DNA from: Comamonas denitrificans
GTDB lineage: Bacteria > Pseudomonadota > Gammaproteobacteria > Burkholderiales > Burkholderiaceae_C
NCBI RefSeq assembly: GCF_017368815.1
Contig: NZ_JAFNME010000003.1
Coordinates: 1 to 64,000, forward strand
DNA: 64,000 nucleotides
Direction of reading: 5' to 3'
Both the position numbers and the translations under genes were made by a program. This document shows positions 16,336 through 25,338 of the stretch, in pieces. The notes under the pieces were generated by a model. It had not been told where the DNA came from. It did no database searches and saw only the letters and a program-made list of their open reading frames with translations. Every line of letters starts with the position of its first letter. Positions within the stretch are counted from its first letter, which is position 1.

Positions 16336-17397
16336 TTATGCCGTGTGCGTTGTCAGCGTGGCGTGTACGCGCTGGGCCAGATCGCGGCCACTGAGCCAGG
16401 CACCTTCTACGGTGCCGTTGTGCAGCCAATCGCCGCACAGGCCCAGGCCTGCCTCAGGTTGCCACCAGCTGTTCACATTCAGCGGCGGTGCGGTGTCGGC
16501 ATACAGCCAGCGGTGGGCGGTGGCCTGCACGCTGGCTGGATTGGGGCCGCCCAGCTGGGCAAACGCCTGCAGCAGGGCGGCGGTGACGGCGGCGGCATCG
16601 TCGTGTACGTGCGCCTCGCTCCAGGCGTGGCTGGCGTGCAGCAGCCAGGTTTCGGGGCCGCTGCGCCCGGGCTTGCTGCTGTCGCGCGCGATCCAGCGCA
16701 GGGGGCTGTGCTCGACAAAGCAGCCATCCACGGGCAGGGGCACCGGCTGGGGGCAGCGCACCATGACCGACCAGCAGGCACGCATGGGGGCGCTGCGTGC
16801 CAGGGTGGCGGCCTCGTGGGCTACTGCGTCCAGCAGGGGCGCGGCTTGGGGTGCGGGCACGGCAAGCAGCACAGCTTGGTAGCGCTGCGCTTCGGGGCCG
16901 TGCTCGGGGCTGTGCAGCTGCCAGCCAGCGCCTGCCGGGGCTTGCAGCGCTTGCACGGTGGTTTGCCACTGCAAGCGCACGGGCTGGGGCAGCTGCTCCA
17001 TGTGGCGCACCAGGTGCGCGGCGGGCGAGGTCATGCGTGGGGTGCCGACAAAGCGCTGCAACGCGCTGTCGTGCAGCACAAAGTGTTGGCCATCGTGCGT
17101 GCCGATGCGGCCTTGCCACAGCGCGGCTGCGCCGGTGTGCTCCCACTCGGCCACCTGGGCGCGAAAGTGCGTATCCCGCGCGGTGAAGTACTGGGCGCCG
17201 TGGTCGCACTGCCACTCGGTGCTGGCATCGCTGCTGCGGCGCGTGCTCATGCGCCCCGAAGGGCCACGGCTTTTGTCGAACACGTGCACGTGGTGGCCCG
17301 CCTGGGCCAGAAACTGCGCACACGTCAGCCCGGCCAGGCCCGCACCCACGATGGCAATCGGCAGGCCCGCTGGGGGGAGGGAAGGGGTTGTGGCCAT
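16336..17397 (-). CDS. Renalase-like NAD(P)/FAD-dependent oxidoreductase
   Basis: 353 aa. The N-terminal dinucleotide-binding motif IVGAGLAGLTCAQFL is followed by VFDKSRGPSGRMSTRR, the pattern of the COG3380 renalase-like flavoproteins, and DHGAQYFTARD. C-terminal GLGLCGDWLHNGTVEGAWLS is the second FAD-contact block. The reaction is unknown in this branch. It begins 14 bp after litR and precedes DUF2256 by 29 bp. Such proteins recur in LitR/photolyase clusters, pointing to a photo-oxidative stress role. The start MATTPSLPP at 17397 was chosen over a long unsupported extension. Confidence 0.82.
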   Translation of the reverse strand: MATTPSLPPAGLPIAIVGAGLAGLTCAQFLAQAGHHVHVFDKSRGPSGRMSTRRSSDASTEWQCDHGAQYFTARDTHFRAQVAEWEHTGAAALWQGRIGTHDGQHFVLHDSALQRFVGTPRMTSPAAHLVRHMEQLPQPVRLQWQTTVQALQAPAGAGWQLHSPEHGPEAQRYQAVLLAVPAPQAAPLLDAVAHEAATLARSAPMRACWSVMVRCPQPVPLPVDGCFVEHSPLRWIARDSSKPGRSGPETWLLHASHAWSEAHVHDDAAAVTAALLQAFAQLGGPNPASVQATAHRWLYADTAPPLNVNSWWQPEAGLGLCGDWLHNGTVEGAWLSGRDLAQRVHATLTTHTA

Positions 17398-17411
17398 GGT
17401 GGTCTCCTGGG

Positions 17412-18386
17412 TCAAAGGGAAGAATGGGTGCTGCGCCACTGCAGAACCAGGGGCTTGAGCGCCGACAGTGGCAGCGTGGCGGTGATGCCTTCCAGCGGCT
17501 TGTGGTACAGCGCAGGGCAGGAGCCGCCCACCCACAGCGCGATCCGGGAGGGCAGCTGCGCGCGCAGCTCGCGCAGGTTGGCCAGCACCACGGTGCCGTT
17601 TTGCGCGGCGGAAAAACTCAGCAGCACCACATCCACCCGGTGCGCTTGGGCGGCCTGCACCACGTCCAGCAAAGGCGTTTGGGTGCCCAGGGACACACAG
17701 GTGCAGCCCTCCAGCACCAGCATCGCCTCCACCATCAGTAGGCCCAGGCCATGCAGCTCTTGCGGCAAGGTGGTGAGCAGCACTTTGGGCCCCAAGGCCG
17801 GGGGCGAACCATGCAGCGGAGCGAGCGAGGCAATCGCCTGGCGCAGCACGCCGGTGATGACCTCGGTGTACAGGTGCTCTTCAAAAATTTCAAACCGCCC
17901 CTGCATCCACGCCTCGCCCACGGCCACCGTCAGCGGGGCCACCAACTCGGTGATGAACGGCCCCAGGCCCATGCGCATTTGTGCATGGTGCAGGGCATGG
18001 CGCAGTCCTTGGGGGTCGTGGGCGGCAATCGTGTCCAACAGGGCCGACAGCTCGGCGGGATGGGAGGGCAGGGTGGTGCTGTTTGTCTTGGACAAAATTG
18101 CGCTGCTGGCCTGGCTGTGTTGGGACAAAAGCTGGGTCAGTGCTGCCGCATCCAGCCCAACCACTTTGTTGGGGCGCAGGCCAGCATCGAGCAGACGGCG
18201 CACCAGCTGCAGCCGCTGCACCTGCTCTGCAGGGTAGAGGCGGTTGCCACTGGCATCGCGCAAGGGTTGCGGAAAACCATAGCGCTTTTCCCATACACGT
18301 AGGGTGTCTTTGGCCAATCCTGTCTCGCGTTCGACAGCGGCAATGGGCAGGCCAGTTTCGCTAGAGGGGATAGGGGGGGCGTTCAT
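17412..18386 (-). CDS. litR: LitR/CarH-type MerR regulator with B12-binding domain
   Basis: 324 aa. The N-terminal MerR helix-turn-helix (IAAVERETGLAKDTLRVWEKRYGFP, residues about 12-80) is followed by a helical cap with W-x9-EEH (AWMQGRFEIFEEHLYTEVI). A Rossmann B12-binding domain follows (LLTTLPQELHGLGLLMVEAM, LVLEGCTCVSLG, residues about 190-320). In the CarH/LitR family, adenosylcobalamin makes the tetrameric repressor release DNA on illumination. It faces the COG2907 gene across a 176-bp divergent promoter carrying TTGTC-N3-GACAA-like motifs. One more motif lies inside its own gene. It is probably the master switch of both flanking operons. Confidence 0.88.
   Translation of the reverse strand: MNAPPIPSSETGLPIAAVERETGLAKDTLRVWEKRYGFPQPLRDASGNRLYPAEQVQRLQLVRRLLDAGLRPNKVVGLDAAALTQLLSQHSQASSAILSKTNSTTLPSHPAELSALLDTIAAHDPQGLRHALHHAQMRMGLGPFITELVAPLTVAVGEAWMQGRFEIFEEHLYTEVITGVLRQAIASLAPLHGSPPALGPKVLLTTLPQELHGLGLLMVEAMLVLEGCTCVSLGTQTPLLDVVQAAQAHRVDVVLLSFSAAQNGTVVLANLRELRAQLPSRIALWVGGSCPALYHKPLEGITATLPLSALKPLVLQWRSTHSSL
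18083..18095. promoter_or_regulatory. TTGTC-N3-GACAA palindrome inside litR
   Basis: TTGTCTTGGACAA at 18083-18095 has the same dyad as the candidate operators in the litR promoter (TTGTCTAGGACAA). It lies about 300 bp inside the coding region. It could be an auxiliary operator for looping, or a chance codon arrangement. Confidence 0.4.
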
Positions 18387-18562
18387 GCGGCAGCCTCCAG
18401 GCAAAGCGGATAGAAAAGGGGTGAAACCTGAGCAGGCATGGTCATGGACAAAATCGTGATTTTTAAAATTGTCTAGGACAAAATTATGTTTGTCTAGTAC
18501 AGTAGCGATCTTATCAGCCCCACACACAGCGCCTGCTGGGCGTTGGCAGATTGCGAGTCGCT
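18387..18562. promoter_or_regulatory. Divergent litR / COG2907 promoter region with LitR-like boxes
   Basis: The 176-bp gap holds a perfect dyad TTGTCTAGGACAA (18469-18481) and an 11/13 copy TTGTCTAGTACAG (18490-18502). GGACAAAAT half-sites occur at 18446 and 18476. This density in a divergent MerR-type promoter suggests the LitR operator and sites of autoregulation. That LitR binds here is inference from position and symmetry. Confidence 0.6.
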
Positions 18563-19867
18563 ATGAAAATTGCTGTCATTGGTTCGGGAATTTCGGGTTT
18601 GGCCGCTGCGCACCGTTTGCGCCAGCATGCGCGCGTCAGCGTGTTTGAAGCCGGCAACTACTTTGGTGGCCATACGCACACGGTGGATGTGACGCTGCCC
18701 AATGCGCAGGGGTACCCAGTCACCCATGGTGTGGACACCGGCTTTCTGGTGTTCAACGAGCGCACGTATCCCGGCCTGATCGCTTTACTCGATGAGCTGC
18801 AGGTGCCCAGCGCCCATTCGGATATGTCGTTTTCTGTGCAGGTGCCCGGCGCAGGGGCGCTGGGGGCACAGGCGCTGGAGTGGAGTGGCGCGAACCTGGC
18901 CACGGTGTTTGCCCAGCGCCGCAACCTGCTGCGCCCGCGCTTTTGGGGCATGTTGCGCGAGCTGCTGCGCTTTAACCAGCTGTGTACCGCCCTGGCCGAG
19001 TCGGGCGAAGAGGCGGCGCTGGCCCAGCCCTTGGGCGATTTTTTGGCGCAGCACGGCTTTGGCAGCGCGTTTCGCGATTGGTATTTCTTGCCCATGCTGG
19101 GCTGCATCTGGAGCTGCCCGACCGACCAAATGCTGCGCTTTCCAGTGGCTACCATGATCCGTTTTTGCCATAACCACGGCCTCATCCAGGTGAGCAACCG
19201 GCCGCAATGGTTCACCGTGGCCGGTGGTGCGCGCCAGTATGTCGATAAATTGCTGCGCGGCTTGGATGCGCGTTTGGGCGTGCCGGTGCAGCGCATCGTG
19301 CGCGACGCCGCTGGCGTGCAGGTGCATACCCCTGGCCACAGCGAGCGCTTTGACGCTGTGGTGCTGGCCGTGCACAGCGATCAGGCGCTGCGTCTGCTGG
19401 CCCAACCGACGGCGCAGGAAAGCCAGGTGCTGGGCGCCATCCGCTACCAGCCCAACCGCGCCGTGCTGCATACCGATGACAGCGTGATGCCGCGCCGGCG
19501 CAGCGCCTGGGCGGCCTGGAACTACGAGCGTGCCGCCAGCAGCCAGCAGGAATCGGCGCGTGTGTGCCTGCACTACTGGCTCAACCGCCTGCAGCCCTTG
19601 CCGTTTGCGCAGCCGGTGCTGGTGTCGCTCAACCCGGTACGCCCGATTGCGCGAGACAAAGTGCTGGCCGAATTCGACTACGACCACCCCGTGTTCGACC
19701 TGCCTGCGATTGCTGCACAAGACCAAGTGCCTTTGCTGCAAGGCACACAGCGCACGTGGTACTGCGGTGCTTGGACGGGCTATGGTTTTCATGAAGATGG
19801 CTTGCAGTCGGGCTACCGCGCGGCCGATTTGTTGCTAGAGCAGCTGCAGCGCCAGGAGGCCGCATGA
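18563..19867 (+). CDS. COG2907 FAD-dependent oxidoreductase (photo-stress lipid cluster)
   Basis: 434 aa. N-terminal MKIAVIGSGISGLAAAHRL binds FAD. FEAGNYFGGHTHTVDV and GVDTGFLVFNERTYPGL are typical of COG2907 amine-oxidase-like flavoproteins, and C-terminal TWYCGAWTGYGFHEDGL is conserved. Homologues stand beside DUF1365 and cfa-like genes in ChrR/sigma-E and LitR regulons of other proteobacteria. There they have been tied to modified (for example furan) fatty acids; role here by context only. Stop and the next start overlap by 4 bp. Confidence 0.85.
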   Translation: MKIAVIGSGISGLAAAHRLRQHARVSVFEAGNYFGGHTHTVDVTLPNAQGYPVTHGVDTGFLVFNERTYPGLIALLDELQVPSAHSDMSFSVQVPGAGALGAQALEWSGANLATVFAQRRNLLRPRFWGMLRELLRFNQLCTALAESGEEAALAQPLGDFLAQHGFGSAFRDWYFLPMLGCIWSCPTDQMLRFPVATMIRFCHNHGLIQVSNRPQWFTVAGGARQYVDKLLRGLDARLGVPVQRIVRDAAGVQVHTPGHSERFDAVVLAVHSDQALRLLAQPTAQESQVLGAIRYQPNRAVLHTDDSVMPRRRSAWAAWNYERAASSQQESARVCLHYWLNRLQPLPFAQPVLVSLNPVRPIARDKVLAEFDYDHPVFDLPAIAAQDQVPLLQGTQRTWYCGAWTGYGFHEDGLQSGYRAADLLLEQLQRQEAA

Positions 19868-20691
19868 CCGCACCTGCCCCTGCGCTGGCCGCCCACCGGC
19901 CCCACATTGGCTTTGGCCATGTGTGGCACACCCGGCTGCGCCCACGCCGCCACCGTTTTATCGTGCCCACATTTTTTCTGCTGCTGCCCATGCGCACGCT
20001 GCGCGCACACCCCGAAGCGGCCGGCGTGCTGGCGCTGAACCGGCCCGGTGCGCTGGCCTTTCGCGATGCCGACCACGGCGATGGCCGCAGCCCCCAAGCG
20101 GGCGGCGCGCTGGCCTGGCTGGAAGAGCTGCTGCACAGCGAGGGCATTGACGGCGTGGATGGGGAAGTCTGGCTGCATTGCTACCCGCGCGTGCTGGGCT
20201 ATAGCTTCAAGCCGGTGAGCTTTTGGTACTGCCACCGCGCCGATGGCAGCCTGCGCGCCATCGTGGCCGAGGTGAACAACACCTTTGGCGAGCGCCATGC
20301 CTACCTGCTTGATGCCCCGCAGTACGGCCAAGAGCTGCGCGCGCGCAAGGTGTTCCATGTGTCGCCGTTTTGCCCGGTGGAGGGCGGCTACCGCTTTGAG
20401 TTCAAGCGCAGCGGTGCCCAGGGCCTGCACTCCACACGCGTGCGCATTGATTTTGACGATGCCCAAGGCCCGCTGGTGCTCACCGGCGTGGCCGGGCGCT
20501 TGCAGCCGCTGGACGCTGCCAGCCGCCGCCGCGCACTGTGGCATTACCCGTTGCTCACGCTGGGCGTGATCGCTCGCATCCACTGGCACGCGCTGCTGCT
20601 GTGGGCCAAGCGTGCGCCGTTTCACCGCAAGCCTGCGCCGCCCACCCAGCCCGTAACCCGCTCTTCCACGCCTTCCACGCCGAGCCTTTGA
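19864..20691 (+). CDS. DUF1365 (COG3496) protein
   Basis: 275 aa. HIGFGHVWHTRLRPRRHRFI at the N-terminus, LHCYPRVLGYSFKPVSFWYC and a VAEVNNTFGERHAYLL block identify the DUF1365 family. Its members almost always sit between a COG2907 flavoprotein and a Cfa-like methyltransferase. The biochemical activity is not established; participation in fatty-acyl modification is inferred from this conserved trio. It overlaps the upstream gene by 4 bp and lies 2 bp before the cfa-like gene. Confidence 0.85.
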   Translation: MTAPAPALAAHRPHIGFGHVWHTRLRPRRHRFIVPTFFLLLPMRTLRAHPEAAGVLALNRPGALAFRDADHGDGRSPQAGGALAWLEELLHSEGIDGVDGEVWLHCYPRVLGYSFKPVSFWYCHRADGSLRAIVAEVNNTFGERHAYLLDAPQYGQELRARKVFHVSPFCPVEGGYRFEFKRSGAQGLHSTRVRIDFDDAQGPLVLTGVAGRLQPLDAASRRRALWHYPLLTLGVIARIHWHALLLWAKRAPFHRKPAPPTQPVTRSSTPSTPSL

Positions 20692-20693
20692 CC

Positions 20694-21950
20694 ATGAACA
20701 CCACTACCGCCTCACCGTCCGCGCTTTCGCTGCCTGCCAACATGCCCGCTGCGGCACGCCAGGGCCTGCGCCTGTTGCAACGCCTGCAGCACGGCACGCT
20801 GCACCTGGAGCTGCCCGATGGCAATGTGTTGCAGCTGGGCAGTGGTCAGCACCCGCACGCCAGCATGTGTTTGCACAACTGGCAGGTGTTTGCTGCCGTG
20901 CTGCGCTCGGGCGACATTGGCCTGGCCGAAGGCTATATCGCCCAAGACTGGAGCACACCCCACCTGGCCGACCTGCTGCGCCTGCTGATGGCCAACCGCG
21001 ACGCGCTCGAATCGCTCGTCTATGGCGGCTGGTGGGGGCGGCTGGCCTACCGCCTGCGCCACCTGCTCAACCGCAACACCCGCGCGGGCAGCCGCCGCAA
21101 CATTCACGCCCACTATGACCTGGGCAACGATTTCTACCGGCTCTGGCTTGATCCGAGCATGAATTACTCCAGCGCCTGGTTCCAGGGCGACTTGCAAGGT
21201 GATCTGACCCAGGCCCAGCACGCCAAAGTGCGCCGCGCTTTGCACAGCGCCGGTGTGCAGCCTGGCCAGCGCGTGCTGGAAATTGGCTGTGGCTGGGGTG
21301 CGTTGGCCGAAATGGCAGCCGGTGAGTTTCAGGCCCAGGTGACGGGCGTGACGCTGTCCACCGAACAACTGGCCTGGGGCCAGCAGCGCATGCAGGCGGC
21401 CGGTGTGGCTCCCCAGGTGGATTTGCGCTTGCAGGACTACCGCGACATTCAAGATGCCCCGTTCGATGCCATTTGCTCGATTGAGATGGTCGAAGCCGTG
21501 GGCCAAGCCTATTGGCCCAGCTACTTTGGCAGCGTGGCGCGTTTGCTGAAACCAGGCGGGCGCGCGTGCATCCAGAGCATCGTGATTGACGACGCGCTGT
21601 TCGAGCGCTACGTGCAGGGCAGTGACTTTATTCAGCAGTACATCTTTCCGGGCGGCTGCCTGCCCAGCCCGGCACGTTTTCGTGCGGCTGCCCAAGCGGC
21701 AGGCCTGCGCGTGGTGGAGGAGTTTGCCTTTGGCCGCGACTACGCCGAAACCCTGCGCCGCTGGCACCAGCGCTTTGCCCAGCAGCGCAGCAAGGTACAG
21801 GCCCAGGGCTTTGATGCGCGCTTTCAGCGCACCTGGGAGTTCTATTTGGCCTATTGCGAAGCAGGGTTTGATGCGCGCAGTATTGACGTGGTGCAGTACA
21901 CCTTGATCAAAGATGGAGAGCGCCCAGCATCCAGCGGCACATTGCTATAG
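20694..21950 (+). CDS. Cyclopropane-fatty-acid synthase family SAM methyltransferase
   Basis: 418 aa from MNTTTASPSALS. The SAM-binding block LEIGCGWGALAEMA, preceded by HAHYDLGNDFYRLWLDPSMN and MNYSSAWF, and ending with YCEAGFDARSIDVVQYTL, places it in the Cfa/CMAS family. Family enzymes transfer a methylene or methyl group to unsaturated acyl chains of membrane phospholipids. The neighbouring COG2907 and DUF1365 genes make a methylating role, as in furan fatty-acid pathways, as likely as simple cyclopropanation. The longer upstream reading frame overlaps DUF1365 and was rejected. Confidence 0.88.
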   Translation: MNTTTASPSALSLPANMPAAARQGLRLLQRLQHGTLHLELPDGNVLQLGSGQHPHASMCLHNWQVFAAVLRSGDIGLAEGYIAQDWSTPHLADLLRLLMANRDALESLVYGGWWGRLAYRLRHLLNRNTRAGSRRNIHAHYDLGNDFYRLWLDPSMNYSSAWFQGDLQGDLTQAQHAKVRRALHSAGVQPGQRVLEIGCGWGALAEMAAGEFQAQVTGVTLSTEQLAWGQQRMQAAGVAPQVDLRLQDYRDIQDAPFDAICSIEMVEAVGQAYWPSYFGSVARLLKPGGRACIQSIVIDDALFERYVQGSDFIQQYIFPGGCLPSPARFRAAAQAAGLRVVEEFAFGRDYAETLRRWHQRFAQQRSKVQAQGFDARFQRTWEFYLAYCEAGFDARSIDVVQYTLIKDGERPASSGTLL

Positions 21951-22004
21951 ATTTGAGTACTTTTCAGCCTGCTTTCGCCCAGCTTTTCTCCCTAGGAGTT
22001 CTCC

Positions 22005-23666
22005 ATGTTTTTTTCTCGTATGACCGTCGCAGCCCGCCTGTATGCCGGGTTTGGTTTGATTTTGGCGCTGCTGATCGTGGTCACGGGGGTGGCTGTGGTC
22101 AAAGTCAACCGCATTGACCAAGCCCTGCGCGACAACAACAACATCCACGTGCAGGTGCAGCGCTACGCCATCAACTTCCGTGGTTCGGCGCATGACCGCT
22201 CGATTGCCGTGCGCGATGTGGTGCTCAGCCCCACGCCTGCCGAGCGCGACAAAGAAATCGCCACCATCGCGGCGCTGGCCGATTTTTACGCCCAGTCGGC
22301 CACGCCGCTGGAAAAACTGGTCAACCGTGTGGGTGCGCCGCCGGAGTTGGCACCGCTGTATGCCGGTATTCGCAGTGCCGAAGCCCAGGCCGTGGCCAGC
22401 ACCCAGGCCATCATTGCCCAGGTGCAGGCCGGTGACGCGCAAGCTGCTCAGACGCTGTGGCAGCAGGCCAAGCCGCAGTACGTGCAGTGGCTGGCAGCCA
22501 TCAACAAGCTCATCGACTTCAAAGAAGCGCGCATTCAAGGGGCCAACCATAGCGCTATGCAAGAAGCGGATAGCTTTTTGAGTGTGATGTTTACCGCCTT
22601 GGCGCTGGCGCTGGTGCTGAGCGCTGCCGTGGCCTGGAGCGTGGCGCGCAGCATTGTGCGCCAGTTGGGCGCCGAGCCCGTGGCGCTGGCCGAAGTGGCC
22701 AGCCAAGTGGCCCAGGGCGATTTGCAACCGGTGGCCGGTACCGCCCAGGCCGAGCCGGGCAGCGTGCTGGCCTCGCTGGGGGCCATGCAAGCCAGTTTGG
22801 CGAGCGTGGTGGGCCAGGTGCGCCAGGCATCGAACGCCGTCACCGTAGGCTCGGAAGAAATTGCCGGGGGCAACGTCGGTTTGCTGCAACGCACCGAAGA
22901 GCAGGCGGCCAATTTGCAAAACGCGTCCTCGTCGATGGAGCAAATGACCGCCTCGGTCAAGCACAACGCCGATTCGGCCCGCCAAGCCACCCAGGTGGCA
23001 ACCCTGGCCAGCGAAGCCGCGCACAAAGGCGGTGCCGTGGTGGCCCAGGTGGTCAGCACCATGGGGGAAATTACGGCCAGCAGCCACAAGATGGCCGACA
23101 TCATTGGCGTGATCGACTCGATTGCTTTCCAAACCAACATCCTGGCGCTCAACGCGGCCGTGGAAGCGGCACGCGCCGGTGAGCAAGGCCGTGGCTTTGC
23201 CGTGGTGGCCGGTGAAGTGCGTGCCCTGGCTGGGCGCAGTGCCGATGCGGCCCGGGAAATCAAGGGCCTGATTGACGGCAGCGTGGCCAAGGTAGAGCAG
23301 GGCGCACGCCTGGTGGAGGATGCCGGTGCCACCATGACCGACATCGTGCAGCAGGCCCAGCGCGTGGCCAGCTTGATTGCTGAAATCAGCACTGCCACGG
23401 CCGAGCAGACCGACGGCATTGCCCAGGTGGGCGAAGCGGTGGCGCACCTGGACCGCTCTACCCAGCAAAACGCGGCCTTGGTGGAGCAAAGTGCCGCCGC
23501 CGCGCAGACACTCAAGCAGCAGGCGGCGCAGCTGGCCCAAGTCGTGAGCGTGTTCCGCCTGGGCTTTGACGCCACAGCCAGCAGCAGTGCCCACAGCAGC
23601 CCACGGCGCAGCCATGCCCTGCCAGACCGTGCTGCAAGTGCTGCACCACGCTTGCCTGGGGTGTGA
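22005..23666 (+). CDS. Methyl-accepting chemotaxis protein
   Basis: 553 aa. It has an N-terminal membrane anchor (about 10-30), a periplasmic four-helix-bundle-type sensor (about 35-190), a second membrane segment ([19 protein letters not shown], about 195-215) and a HAMP-like linker. The signalling hairpin tip is [20 protein letters not shown]. It senses an unknown ligand and controls CheA. No chemotaxis genes are nearby. It stands between cfa and the chalcone-isomerase-like gene, which otherwise belong together, so it looks interposed. A dispersed repeat follows it at 23684-23701. Confidence 0.93.
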   Translation: MFFSRMTVAARLYAGFGLILALLIVVTGVAVVKVNRIDQALRDNNNIHVQVQRYAINFRGSAHDRSIAVRDVVLSPTPAERDKEIATIAALADFYAQSATPLEKLVNRVGAPPELAPLYAGIRSAEAQAVASTQAIIAQVQAGDAQAAQTLWQQAKPQYVQWLAAINKLIDFKEARIQGANHSAMQEADSFLSVMFTALALALVLSAAVAWSVARSIVRQLGAEPVALAEVASQVAQGDLQPVAGTAQAEPGSVLASLGAMQASLASVVGQVRQASNAVTVGSEEIAGGNVGLLQRTEEQAANLQNASSSMEQMTASVKHNADSARQATQVATLASEAAHKGGAVVAQVVSTMGEITASSHKMADIIGVIDSIAFQTNILALNAAVEAARAGEQGRGFAVVAGEVRALAGRSADAAREIKGLIDGSVAKVEQGARLVEDAGATMTDIVQQAQRVASLIAEISTATAEQTDGIAQVGEAVAHLDRSTQQNAALVEQSAAAAQTLKQQAAQLAQVVSVFRLGFDATASSSAHSSPRRSHALPDRAASAAPRLPGV

Positions 23667-23683
23667 GTTGATGATCTTAAAAT

Positions 23684-23701
23684 AATAGCTGCTTGCGCTT
23701 G
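23684..23701 (+). repeat. Dispersed AATAGCTG box repeat, copy D
   Basis: Exact core AATAGCTGCTTGCGCTTG between the chemoreceptor stop and the next start. No clear hairpin follows it. Confidence 0.7.
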
Positions 23702-23707
23702 CTGTAT

Positions 23708-24022
23708 ATGCCGTTCAGCCCATTTTTATGCTTAAAACCTTGGCTGCGTGCCGTCGCCGCCAGCGTGCCACCGACCCAGGCACAGCGTTGGCAGCAGCGC
23801 CTGACGGAGGTGATTCCCGATGTGCAGCCGGGCGACCGGCTCACGGGCCTGTACCAGCCGGGCCAGGGGATGCGCTTGTGGCATGGCAACCAGGAGCTGG
23901 CCGCGATTGACGACGCTGAACTGGCCCGCCTGTTTTTTGGCATTTGGCTCTCGCCACAGACCTCTGAGCCAGCCCTGCGCAGTGCCTTGCTGGCACGCAG
24001 CCTCGGAGCCACAGCACCATGA
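23708..24022 (+). CDS. Short chalcone-isomerase-like protein, probably N-terminally truncated
   Basis: 104 aa from ATG 23708. The segment PGDRLTGLYQPGQGMRLWHG, then IDDAELARLFFGIWLSPQTS, matches the C-terminal half of chalcone isomerase-like (Chalcone_3) proteins. These are usually about 170-190 aa with a signal peptide. The N-terminal half and signal peptide are absent. Just upstream are a dispersed repeat and the chemoreceptor gene, so the 5' end was probably lost in a rearrangement. A conserved chalcone-isomerase-like gene is expected at this place in LitR lipid clusters. It overlaps the MFS gene by 4 bp. It may be a pseudogene. Confidence 0.6.
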   Translation: MPFSPFLCLKPWLRAVAASVPPTQAQRWQQRLTEVIPDVQPGDRLTGLYQPGQGMRLWHGNQELAAIDDAELARLFFGIWLSPQTSEPALRSALLARSLGATAP

Positions 24023-25338
24023 CCCCCTTGGCCACCCCCGCACACACCGGGCCGCTGCCACGCTGGTGGTCGGGCCCGGCCTATGGCTTGCTGGGGTTGC
24101 CGTTGGCCTTTGTGGCCTTGCCGCTGTACGTGGTGCTGCCGCACCACTACGCCAGCACCTTGGGCTTGCCGCTGGCCAGCGTGGGGGCCTTGTTGATGCT
24201 GGTGCGCCTGCTTGACGCTGCGGCAGAACCCCTGCTGGGCCGCTGGAGCGACCACCTGTACCAGGGGCCGCTGCGTGGGGTGCTGTGGGTGGCGGGTGGC
24301 TCAGCCTTGGTGCAGTTGCTGGGCTTGGCCGGGCTGTTCTTTCCTGCGGTGCAGGGGCCGCAGGCGCTGGCCGCCTGGATGGTGGCGGGCCTGCTGCTGA
24401 CCTGTTTGGCGCACAGCCAGTTGGTCATTGCCCACCAGGCCTGGGGCGTGCGCTTGGGTGGCGATGCCGTGCAGCGCGGCCATGTGGTGGCTTGGCGCGA
24501 AGGGCCGGGGCTGATCGGCGTGGTCACGGCCAGTGCGCTGTCGGTGGCCTGGGGGGCTGAGCCCATGCTGTGGGTGTTTGCCCTGGCGTTGTGGATGGGG
24601 TGGCTGGCACTGTGGTGGGCACCGCGCCCGGTGGCTGCGCTAGCGCAGGGTGTGCCAGCCCGCTTGCCCTGGTCGGCCATTTGGCAGCCGCTGCGCCAAA
24701 TGGCGTTTCGCCGTTTGCTGGCGGTGTTTGTCTGCAACGGCATTGCCAGCGCTATTCCGGCCGCGTTGATGTTGTTTTTTGCCCAGGACCGTCTGCAGGC
24801 CACGCAAGAGCAGATTGCGCTGTTTTTGGTGCTGTACTTTGTCACTGGGGCGCTGTCTATGCCGGGCTGGCTGCGCGCGGTGCGCCGCTGGGGGCTGGAG
24901 CGTGCCTGGCTGGGCGGCATGGTGCTGGCCATCGCCTGCTTTGGCTGGACGGCGTTTTTAGACAGTGGGCAGATTGCCGCTTTTGCGCTGATTTGCGCGC
25001 TCTCGGGCATCGCCCTGGGGGCCGATTTGGCTTTGCCGGGGGCTTTGCTGGCCCGGCTGGTGGAGCGCCAAGGTGCCCAGGGCCGCAGCGAAGGTGCTTA
25101 CCTGGGCTGGTGGAATTTGGCCACCAAACTGAACTTGGCCCTGGCTGCTGGGGCTGCGCTGCCGCTGTTGCAGTGGGGGGGCTACAGCCCCGGCACCCTT
25201 GATGCCCAGGGGCTGCAGCGCCTGGCCTGGGCCTACGCGCTGCTGCCCTGCGCCCTCAAGCTGCTGGCCGCAGCGTTGCTCTACCGCTTGCTGATTCACC
25301 CTTTTCCGCTGTTGCCTGACCCAGGAGTTTCCCCATGA
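24019..25338 (+). CDS. MFS transporter (GPH/MFS_2-like)
   Basis: 439 aa with about twelve hydrophobic segments. GLPLAFVALPLYVVLPHHYA, then RLLDAAAEPLLGRWSD and EGAYLGWWNLATKLNLALA, resemble the sugar:cation symporter-like MFS_2 group. Homologues occur in the ChrR- and LitR-type photo-stress clusters. The substrate is unknown; a lipid-related cargo would fit the neighbours. It overlaps both neighbours by 4 bp, so it belongs to the same transcript. Confidence 0.85.
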   Translation: MTPLATPAHTGPLPRWWSGPAYGLLGLPLAFVALPLYVVLPHHYASTLGLPLASVGALLMLVRLLDAAAEPLLGRWSDHLYQGPLRGVLWVAGGSALVQLLGLAGLFFPAVQGPQALAAWMVAGLLLTCLAHSQLVIAHQAWGVRLGGDAVQRGHVVAWREGPGLIGVVTASALSVAWGAEPMLWVFALALWMGWLALWWAPRPVAALAQGVPARLPWSAIWQPLRQMAFRRLLAVFVCNGIASAIPAALMLFFAQDRLQATQEQIALFLVLYFVTGALSMPGWLRAVRRWGLERAWLGGMVLAIACFGWTAFLDSGQIAAFALICALSGIALGADLALPGALLARLVERQGAQGRSEGAYLGWWNLATKLNLALAAGAALPLLQWGGYSPGTLDAQGLQRLAWAYALLPCALKLLAAALLYRLLIHPFPLLPDPGVSP

